Of a stretch of DNA of 5,034 bases, positions 1 to 4,100 are shown piece after piece. The stretch lies in assembly GCA_013139345.1 (NCBI GenBank), contig WTAY01000016.1, positions 1 to 5,034 on the forward strand. The letters run 5' to 3'. A model generated the notes under the pieces. That model did not search any database. It worked only from the letters and a program-made list of their open reading frames with translations, and was not told where the DNA came from. Both the position numbers and the translations under genes were made by a program. The stretch comes from Methylophaga sp. (GTDB taxonomy: Bacteria; Pseudomonadota; Gammaproteobacteria; Nitrosococcales; Methylophagaceae). How positions within the stretch are numbered: the first letter of the stretch is position 1; each line of letters opens with the position of its first letter.

Positions 1-30
1 GGCTGCTAGAGAGTAGTTGTTATCGTTTGC
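1..30 (-). other. tmRNA tag-peptide reading frame (ANDNNYSLAA)
   Basis: Ten codons GCA AAC GAT AAC AAC TAC TCT CTA GCA GCC read on the minus strand give ANDNNYSLAA. E. coli has ANDENYALAA. The stop codon would be the next triplet, beyond the window. The C-terminal LAA recognised by ClpXP and ClpAP is kept. Asn replaces Glu at tag position 4, inside the stretch that the SspB adaptor contacts in E. coli, and Ser replaces Ala at position 7. The alignment with the E. coli tag is certain; any effect on adaptor binding is inference. Confidence 0.93.
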
Positions 31-124
31 AACTAACATTTTGTTGGTCTGTTTTACGAGAAGAACCAACATACTCGACATGCACCTTAAGTTTTGTAAC
101 CCACGTCGAAGCCAGGTCGTCCCC
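1..124 (-). ncRNA. ssrA: tmRNA (transfer-messenger RNA), 5' part, cut by window edge
   Basis: tmRNA rescues stalled ribosomes: it enters the A site with SmpB, donates alanine, then serves as a short message for a degradation tag. Read on the minus strand, the segment begins GGGGACGACCTGGCTTCGAC, matching the 5' acceptor and D-loop region of bacterial tmRNAs. It continues with AAGGTGCATG, as in E. coli. GTTGGT and ACCAAC (plus 65-70 and 43-48) can form the first helix before the tag, at the pseudoknot PK1 position. TTAGTTGCAAACGA then matches the E. coli resume-site context. The resume codon GCA lies at nucleotide 95 of the RNA, against about 90 in E. coli. The tag stop codon, remaining pseudoknots and the tRNA-like 3' end lie outside the window. 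Placement directly downstream of smpB on the same strand agrees with the E. coli order. The 5' end at 124 is set by homology. Confidence 0.95.
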
Positions 125-132
125 AAAGTATT

Positions 133-157
133 CTGTTAAATACGATATTTTTAACAG
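133..157. repeat. Perfect 8+8 inverted repeat just upstream of the tmRNA 5' end
   Basis: CTGTTAAA (133-140) and TTTAACAG (150-157) are perfect inverted copies separated by 9 bases. The proximal arm ends 8 bases before the mature tmRNA 5' end at 124. If ssrA is transcribed from the TATAAT at 171-176, the repeat lies in the precursor leader. It could then fold as a hairpin beside the site where RNase P is expected to make the mature end. As DNA it could instead be a protein-binding site. The sequence does not decide between these. Confidence 0.5.
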
Positions 158-170
158 TTTTATCTTGGTC

Positions 171-176
171 ATTATA
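171..176 (-). promoter_or_regulatory. Candidate -10 box of ssrA
   Basis: The minus strand carries a perfect TATAAT here, about 46 bases before the mature tmRNA 5' end. It would start a transcript near 164 and give a roughly 40-base precursor leader, consistent with tmRNA being processed at its 5' end. At 17-base spacing the -35 position reads TAGCAG, a poor match to TTGACA. The promoter is therefore either weak at -35, activator-dependent, or a chance box in AT-rich DNA. The inverted repeat at 181-195 lies within the -35/spacer region. Confidence 0.4.
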
Positions 177-180
177 AATG

Positions 181-195
181 AGTGAATGCTTCACT
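181..195. repeat. Small inverted repeat in the smpB-ssrA spacer
   Basis: AGTGAA (181-186) and TTCACT (190-195) flank the 3-base centre TGC. A second short inverted repeat follows directly: AGAAT (199-203) and ATTCT (208-212). Neither is followed by a T run on the minus strand, so neither looks like an intrinsic terminator for smpB. The first lies between the candidate -10 box of ssrA and its -35 position, which would suit an operator. It is short enough to be chance. Confidence 0.3.
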
Positions 196-259
196 GCTAG
201 AATAATAATTCTTATTTGTCTATTGTCGTGGCTGGAAATGAACTCGCGCCCTTTATATC

Positions 260-742
260 TTATCTATTTCTGAATACGCGGGCTTTTTCGCGCGCCCAGT
301 CTTGGTCTTTAGAAGCCGCTCGTTTATCGTGATGTTGCTTACCTTTAGCTAAAGCTATTTCAAGCTTGGCCCTGCCTTTTTTCCAATACATTGCAACAGG
401 TACGATGGTGTAGCCTTTCCGGTCTACAGCTGCAATAAGTCGGTTTAATTCAACACGGTTAAGTAGCAGTTTGCGCCTACGAACATTCTCTGGGTGAATA
501 TGTGTCGATGCGGAGAGTAACGGTGAAATATGCGCACCATGTAACCATGCTTCTCTTTTATCAATCGAAATGTAACTTTCGTTTAATTGTAAACGTCCGT
601 CCCGCATACTTTTCACTTCCCAGCCTTCTAGAACAATACCTGCTTCAAATTTATCTTCAAGAAAGTAATCATGTCTAGCACGTCGATTTTGTGCAATCGT
701 GCTGTTCCCATTAGTCTTTTTATTATTTTTTTTAGTTGCCAT
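260..742 (-). CDS. smpB: SsrA-binding protein SmpB
   Basis: SmpB is the essential protein partner of tmRNA in trans-translation. It binds the tRNA-like domain and its C-terminal tail reads the empty mRNA channel of the stalled ribosome. The 160-residue product has the family landmarks in order: NRRARHDY (19-26), LEGWEVKS (38-45), RRRKLLLN (88-95) and the signature AKGKQHHDKR (132-141). A basic tail ends in ARVFRNR. The frame is open for 20 more codons upstream (to 802), but those residues (MLEFFQML...) do not resemble SmpB. The ATG at 742 gives MATKKNNKK and exactly the E. coli length, so it is preferred. No good Shine-Dalgarno precedes it (GAACGG then ATG). A TATAAT at 754-749 on the same strand would put the transcript start at or near the ATG, implying a leaderless message unless another promoter is used. 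The tmRNA gene follows 135 bp downstream. Confidence 0.97.
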   Translation of the reverse strand: MATKKNNKKTNGNSTIAQNRRARHDYFLEDKFEAGIVLEGWEVKSMRDGRLQLNESYISIDKREAWLHGAHISPLLSASTHIHPENVRRRKLLLNRVELNRLIAAVDRKGYTIVPVAMYWKKGRAKLEIALAKGKQHHDKRAASKDQDWAREKARVFRNR

Positions 743-747
743 CCGTT

Positions 748-759
748 CATTATATAATG
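748..759. promoter_or_regulatory. Perfect 12-bp palindrome with TATAAT on both strands (candidate divergent -10)
   Basis: CATTATATAATG is its own reverse complement and contains TATAAT on the plus strand (753-758) and on the minus strand (754-749). It lies in the 94-bp gap between the divergent smpB and transporter genes. In the minus direction the predicted start coincides with the smpB ATG at 742. In the plus direction it would start near 765 and leave a 72-base leader for the transporter. Neither direction has a clear TTGACA at -35. A weaker plus-strand alternative is TTGAGC (777-782), 17 bases, then CAAAAT (800-805). Promoter function is inferred; the palindrome itself is certain. Confidence 0.4.
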
Positions 760-784
760 CTATTCTTTCTTTTCGCTTGAGCAT

Positions 785-799
785 TTGGAAAAATTCCAA
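785..799. repeat. Inverted repeat TTGGAA-AAA-TTCCAA in the divergent intergenic region
   Basis: TTGGAA (785-790) and TTCCAA (794-799) are perfect inverted copies around AAA, about 37 bp upstream of the transporter start. Dyads of this size between divergent genes are often operators, and it overlaps the weak plus-strand promoter candidate (777-805). No second copy is seen in the gap, and no regulator can be named from it. Confidence 0.3.
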
Positions 800-836
800 C
801 AAAATCCCTTTTTATGTTGATTAATTCGAGAATATT

Positions 837-2204
837 ATGAACAGACCAAGTACATCTATTCATGGTCAATGGTCGTCGCGTTGGGCCTTTATTCTTGCCG
901 CTACGGGTTCTGCTGTTGGCTTAGGTAATATCTGGAAGTTCCCTTATATTACCGGTGAAAATGGTGGTGGTGCTTTTGTGCTTGTTTATCTACTTTGCAT
1001 TGCCTGCATTGGACTTCCTCTTATGATGGCGGAAGTGATGATCGGTCGACGAGGACGACAAAACCCGGTCAATACGATTAAATCAATCAGTAAAGAAGAA
1101 AAGAAAAGCCCTCATTGGAAATTCATTGCTTGGATTGGTCTTCTTGCTGGTTTTATCATTCTCTCTTATTACAGTGTGATTGCCGGCCAAGCGATTGCTT
1201 ATGTTTTCCGCTCCTTTGCAGGCGTATTTGAAGGTGTTACCCCTGATGGTGCTCACAATATTTATGCAACGTTAACGAGTGATCCTGAACGCTTACTCGC
1301 ATGGCATACCGTCTTTATTGTCTGCACAATGACGGTTGTTGCTCGTGGTGTAACTGGCGGTCTTGAAAAACTTGTCACCTTTATCATGCCTGCCTTAGTT
1401 GCAATATTATTAATCCTAGTTGGCTTTGCTGCTAATACTGGTGATTATTTCACTCAAGGGGTCGAGTTCTTATTTAGCCCTGACTTCTCAAAAATAACAC
1501 CTGAAGGTGTCTTAACAGCAATGGGCCATGCCTTCTTTACATTAAGCTTAGGTATGGGCGCAATCATGGTTTATGGTTCATACCTACCAAAAAACACCTC
1601 TATTTTAAAAGTATCGATCACCATCGCAATCGCTGATACGGTTATCGCATTACTTGCTGGCATGGCGATCTTTCCACTCGTATTTGCAAATGGTCTTTCT
1701 ATTGGGGCAGGCCCAGGTCTAATATTCGAAACACTGCCTATCGCATTTGGTCATATGGCGGGGGGGGCATTGTTTGGTGGCATGTTCTTCTTGCTACTTG
1801 TCTTTGCAGCATGGAGTTCCGCTATTTCACTTATTGAGCCGGCTATTGCTTGGTTAGTTGAAAATAAACAAGTCAGTCGCCGTAGAGCAAGTGTAACCGC
1901 TGGTTTCGCTGTGTGGTTATTAGGCTTACTCACCGTCTTCTCTTACAATATCGGTCAGCACTGGATTTTATTTGGCAAGACCATGTTTGAGTTACTTGAT
2001 TACTTAACCGCTAATATTATGTTGCCATTAGGCGGTTTATTTATTGCTATTTTTGCTGGTTGGACAATGTCTAAAAAGAGCACTCAAGAAGAGTTGGCAA
2101 TTACGTCGCCTATTGTCTATCATGGATGGTTAATTCTTATCCGCTACATCGCACCTGCTGCGGTTATTATTATCTTTTTGAATGCCATTGGTTTATTAGG
2201 TTAA
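837..2204 (+). CDS. Sodium-dependent transporter, NSS (SLC6/LeuT) family
   Basis: An inner-membrane Na+-coupled symporter of the LeuT/MhsT class, which mostly takes up amino acids or related compounds; the substrate is not predictable here. The 455 residues hold about 11 membrane helices, roughly at 16-36, 44-66, 94-124, 152-169, 177-197, 223-249, 256-281, 304-342, 350-367, 381-408 and 427-453. This matches the 11-helix bacterial subgroup (MhsT, TnaT) rather than 12-helix LeuT. Helix 1 carries GSAVGLGNIWKFP (24-36), the unwound substrate and Na+ site, followed by GENGGGAF (40-47). Helix 6 carries FFTLSLGMGAIM (233-244), matching LeuT FFTLSLGFGAI. Helix 8 carries AAWSSAISLIEP (324-335), where the serines fit the Na2 site. 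The ATG at 837 follows a weak GAG (828-830). ratA starts 12 bp after the stop, so cotranscription is likely. A run of eight G lies at 1760-1767. Confidence 0.95.
   Translation: MNRPSTSIHGQWSSRWAFILAATGSAVGLGNIWKFPYITGENGGGAFVLVYLLCIACIGLPLMMAEVMIGRRGRQNPVNTIKSISKEEKKSPHWKFIAWIGLLAGFIILSYYSVIAGQAIAYVFRSFAGVFEGVTPDGAHNIYATLTSDPERLLAWHTVFIVCTMTVVARGVTGGLEKLVTFIMPALVAILLILVGFAANTGDYFTQGVEFLFSPDFSKITPEGVLTAMGHAFFTLSLGMGAIMVYGSYLPKNTSILKVSITIAIADTVIALLAGMAIFPLVFANGLSIGAGPGLIFETLPIAFGHMAGGALFGGMFFLLLVFAAWSSAISLIEPAIAWLVENKQVSRRRASVTAGFAVWLLGLLTVFSYNIGQHWILFGKTMFELLDYLTANIMLPLGGLFIAIFAGWTMSKKSTQEELAITSPIVYHGWLILIRYIAPAAVIIIFLNAIGLLG
1760..1767 (+). repeat. Homopolymer run of eight G within the transporter gene
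   Basis: The codons around GCG GGG GGG GCA (MAGGA, about residues 307-311, at the start of helix 8) form an uninterrupted G8 tract in an otherwise AT-leaning gene. The reading frame is intact through it. Tracts of this length can slip in replication, or give sequencing errors, and a slip here would cut the protein at about two thirds of its length. No promoter-proximal or surface-antigen context suggests adaptive phase variation. Confidence 0.5.
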
Positions 2205-2216
2205 TACTTTATATTC

Positions 2217-2657
2217 ATGACAACTATTACTCGTAGTTCACTCGTTTTGTTTTCACCTGACCAGATGTTTGATCTGGTTAATGATGTGGAAGCGTATCCA
2301 AGCTTTTTACCTTGGTGTCGAAATAGTAAAATAATTAGTAAAACGGATGAGGTTATTTCAGCAGAACTTGATCTTGCTAAGGGTGGAATTCACCATGTAT
2401 TTTCAACCAGAAATAAGCTTATCCAAGGTGAATCTATTGCTATCGAGCTTATTGATGGCCCCTTTCAACACCTAGAGGGTCATTGGCAATTTTCTATGAT
2501 TGGTGACAATCAAGGTTGCCGTATTCAACTTGAGATGGACTTTGAGTTTTCTAACCGACTTATTAGCATGGCACTAGGCCCTATTTTTACTCAGATATCA
2601 GGTTCTTTAGTCGAGGCTTTTTGTAAACGCGCTCAGGATATTTATGGAACTGATTAA
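2217..2657 (+). CDS. ratA: RatA-family START/COQ10-like protein (ribosome association toxin family)
   Basis: The protein belongs to the RatA/COQ10 branch of the START-like (polyketide cyclase) fold. E. coli RatA was reported to bind the 50S subunit and block 70S assembly; the related COQ10 proteins bind ubiquinone, so the cellular role is debated. The 146 residues show the family motifs VNDVEAYPSFLPWC (21-34), a central RNKL (65-68), GPFQHLEGHW (81-90) and a C-terminal amphipathic helix with LVEAFCKRAQ (131-140). No signal peptide or membrane segment is seen, so it is cytosolic. The ATG at 2217 is the first in this frame after an in-frame stop at 2202. It has no clear Shine-Dalgarno and follows the transporter stop by 12 bp, which suggests translational coupling. 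ratB overlaps its last 14 bp. Confidence 0.93.
   Translation: MTTITRSSLVLFSPDQMFDLVNDVEAYPSFLPWCRNSKIISKTDEVISAELDLAKGGIHHVFSTRNKLIQGESIAIELIDGPFQHLEGHWQFSMIGDNQGCRIQLEMDFEFSNRLISMALGPIFTQISGSLVEAFCKRAQDIYGTD
2635..2638 (+). promoter_or_regulatory. Shine-Dalgarno of ratB, inside ratA
   Basis: AGGA ends 5 bases before the ATG at 2644, inside the last codons of ratA. It supports 2644 as the ratB start and so the 14-bp gene overlap. It is the clearest Shine-Dalgarno in the window. Confidence 0.6.
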
Positions 2658-2961
2658 CCCCATCACAATCGAAGTCGCTTACGCGTTACCTGATGAACAA
2701 GTCATCCTGTCATTAGAAGTAGCTGAAGACTGCCTTGTTGAAGATGCGATTCGCCGCTCTGGTATTTTAGATACCTATCCACAAATAGATTTAAGCACTG
2801 ATAAAGTCGGTATTTTTGGCAAAATGTGTAAACTCAATGCGTCATTACGCAATAAAGATCGTATTGAGATTTACCGTAAACTTATTGCTGATCCTAAAGA
2901 ATCACGTCGACAAAAAGCAGAGATGGAACGTAAGAAAGCGATTAAAGATAAACAAAAATAA
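2644..2961 (+). CDS. ratB: RatB / RnfH family ubiquitin-like (beta-grasp) protein
   Basis: A small cytosolic beta-grasp protein of the RnfH family (UPF0125), encoded beside ratA in many gammaproteobacteria. It was proposed as an antitoxin by position, but its molecular function is not established. The 105 residues align throughout with E. coli RatB: EVAYALP (10-16), VEDAIRRSGIL (32-42), the KVGIFGK strand and turn (54-60), and DRIEIYRKLIADPKESRRQ (72-90). The C-terminus from about residue 84 is highly charged and Lys/Arg/Glu-rich, probably a helix or disordered tail. The start at 2644 has an AGGA 5 bases upstream and overlaps ratA by 14 bp, so the two are translated from one message. No obvious terminator lies directly after the stop; the nearest convincing one is at 3274-3295. 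Confidence 0.93.
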   Translation: MELINPITIEVAYALPDEQVILSLEVAEDCLVEDAIRRSGILDTYPQIDLSTDKVGIFGKMCKLNASLRNKDRIEIYRKLIADPKESRRQKAEMERKKAIKDKQK

Positions 2962-3005
2962 ACGTTAATGCCCGCAATCATCCCAAATGAAGTTTATTTT
3001 TATTT

Positions 3006-3089
3006 TGTCATCCCAGCATGTTTTTAGCTGGGATCATCTTAAGGCAGTAGGTTCTCGATAGAGCTTGTGCTCAGCTTGACTGGGTAACA
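3006..3089. repeat. Probable dispersed hairpin repeat (GTCATCCCAGC-type)
   Basis: ATCCCAGC (3010-3017) and GCTGGGAT (3027-3034) form a perfect 8-bp stem around a 9-base loop. The wider segment has imperfect terminal inverted copies: TGTCATCCCAG (3006-3016) against CTGGGTAACA (3080-3089). It ends in a GAGTGACGAGAGTT tract. TCTCGA (3053-3058) and TCGAGA (3091-3096) add a second nested stem. This layout resembles the small non-coding repeats with GTCATYCC termini that are scattered between genes in many proteobacteria. An extra TCATCCCA at 2978-2985 may be a fragment of another copy. There is no T run after the stem, so it is not a standard terminator. Family membership is inference, since only one copy is visible. 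Confidence 0.55.
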
Positions 3090-3273
3090 CTCGAGAGTGA
3101 CGAGAGTTGTAAGTTCTGTAGCCTAAATAGTTTGGGTCTAGTTTTACCGTTCCATAGTGGAATAATCATAGCATTACCTGATGTTGCACTTTTTACCGTT
3201 TCAAGCACAGCTGTTCAACTCATTGGCTAGTTCTTTTTTATTCTAAAACTTAGTGTGCTTTTAATCATATTTG

Positions 3274-3295
3274 ACGAGCTATCACGCTCGTTTTT
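3274..3295 (+). terminator. Intrinsic terminator, plus strand
   Basis: ACGAGC (3274-3279) and GCTCGT (3286-3291) form a 6-bp GC-containing stem with a 6-base loop, followed directly by T residues (3291-3295). Read on the minus strand the stem is followed by CAAATATG, not a T run, so it works mainly for plus-strand transcripts. It lies about 310 bp beyond the ratB stop and 10 bp before the convergent DUF455 stop. It would stop ratAB read-through from entering that gene. Confidence 0.65.
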
Positions 3296-3305
3296 AAAGT
3301 AAACA

Positions 3306-4100
3306 TTACCGCCCCTCAAGCAATGCCATCTCAGCATCAGTGAAGTCGGCTAATTTACGCGCCTCAGTGTTAAATGGTCCACGTAATTCACCTGAAAAAT
3401 AGTTATCTAATATATCTTTAAACGTCACTAGTGGGTCAACATCACGTAGCTCACAAAGGTAGTTAAACCAGCGTGTACCAATTTTCACGTGACCAATCTC
3501 TTCTTCTAAGATAATTTCTAGTATTTCTACTGCTCGATGTTCACCATTACCACGTAATTTATTCATCATTTTTGGTGTTACATCTAGCCCCCGCGCCTCT
3601 AAAACTCGGGGTACCAGTGCCATTCGTATTAAAGGATCATGATGCGTCTTTTTCGCCATATCCCACATACCACTGTGCGCAGGAAAGTCACCATAATCAA
3701 AGCCTAATGTCAGTAAATGATCTCGTAGTAAAGTGAAATGCTGTGACTCTTCAAATGCCACTCTTGCCCAATCGTCATAGAATTCACGCGGTAAACCTGG
3801 AAAACGAGCAACTGCATCCCAACCTAGGTTAATCGCATTAAACTCAATATGAGTAATGGCATGAAGTAGACTCGCATTGCCACTTTCTTTGGTATTGCGT
3901 CGTCTTGGTAAATCACGTGGCTCAACAAGTTCGGGTTTATCCGGTCTCCCCGGTTCATCAGGAACGGTGATGTCATCGTCTGAAACGGTTAGCTCTCCAG
4001 CAAGCCAGCGTTGATATAAAAGCTGTGTTTGTTCTACCTTTTCTAGGGGTTCAGTAATTAACAAACACTGTAGTGCACATAAACGTAAATCATCAGCCAT
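3306..4100 (-). CDS. DUF455 family ferritin-like protein, putative di-iron
   Basis: A cytosolic member of the DUF455 family in the ferritin-like four-helix-bundle superfamily. Family function is not established; relatives in the superfamily are di-iron oxidases or hydroxylases (for example MiaE). The 264 residues include a short helical N-terminus (1-37), an acidic and proline-rich linker (38-70), then the bundle. Potential iron ligands are complete and in the expected order: E86 in THIEFNAI, E118 with H121 in FEESQHF, E168 in VLEARG, and E201 with H204 in EEEIGH. This gives the E, ExxH, E, ExxH pattern. The ATG at 4100 overlaps the end of the upstream ABC permease by 8 bp (ATGGCTGA), with only a weak GAG at -11 to -9, so translation is probably coupled. 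The call is strong for the family; metal binding is inferred from the ligands. Confidence 0.9.
   Translation of the reverse strand: MADDLRLCALQCLLITEPLEKVEQTQLLYQRWLAGELTVSDDDITVPDEPGRPDKPELVEPRDLPRRRNTKESGNASLLHAITHIEFNAINLGWDAVARFPGLPREFYDDWARVAFEESQHFTLLRDHLLTLGFDYGDFPAHSGMWDMAKKTHHDPLIRMALVPRVLEARGLDVTPKMMNKLRGNGEHRAVEILEIILEEEIGHVKIGTRWFNYLCELRDVDPLVTFKDILDNYFSGELRGPFNTEARKLADFTDAEMALLEGR

Larger units (their letters stand above)
2962..3305. other. 344-bp convergent intergenic region without a convincing gene
   Basis: This lies between the end of ratB and the end of the DUF455 gene, which face each other. It contains the hairpin repeat at 3006-3089 and the terminator at 3274-3295. Between them it contains small repeats only: TTCCA/TGGAA at 3150-3162, an 8-bp palindrome ACAGCTGT at 3207-3214, and a near-direct repeat TTTTACCGTT at 3142 and 3191. 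The longest ATG frame I followed (3181, 21 codons) has no Shine-Dalgarno. In E. coli bamE lies convergent to ratAB; no BamE-like coding is seen here. Confidence 0.6.

Noticed and set aside
232..250. T-arm-like stretch (minus strand GGGCGCGAGTTCA...) resembling the tmRNA or tRNA 3' end, as an attachment-site remnant
   Set aside because: The would-be stem GCGAG cannot pair with CCAGC, and the position between smpB and the 5' end of ssrA is not where 3'-end integration leaves duplicates.
743..802. N-terminal extension of SmpB to 180 residues
   Set aside because: The extra residues do not match SmpB, while the ATG at 742 gives the normal 160 residues and a typical lysine-rich start.
1751..1933. 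Minus-strand 60-residue open frame
   Set aside because: It lies wholly inside the well-supported transporter gene in another frame, with no known-family features.
2217..2961. RatA/RatB as a new toxin-antitoxin system
   Set aside because: The pair is a widely conserved core gammaproteobacterial gene pair and is already described; the antitoxin role of RatB is doubtful.
3181..3246. 21-codon plus-strand ATG frame in the gap after ratB
   Set aside because: No Shine-Dalgarno, no recognisable composition, and its length is expected by chance.
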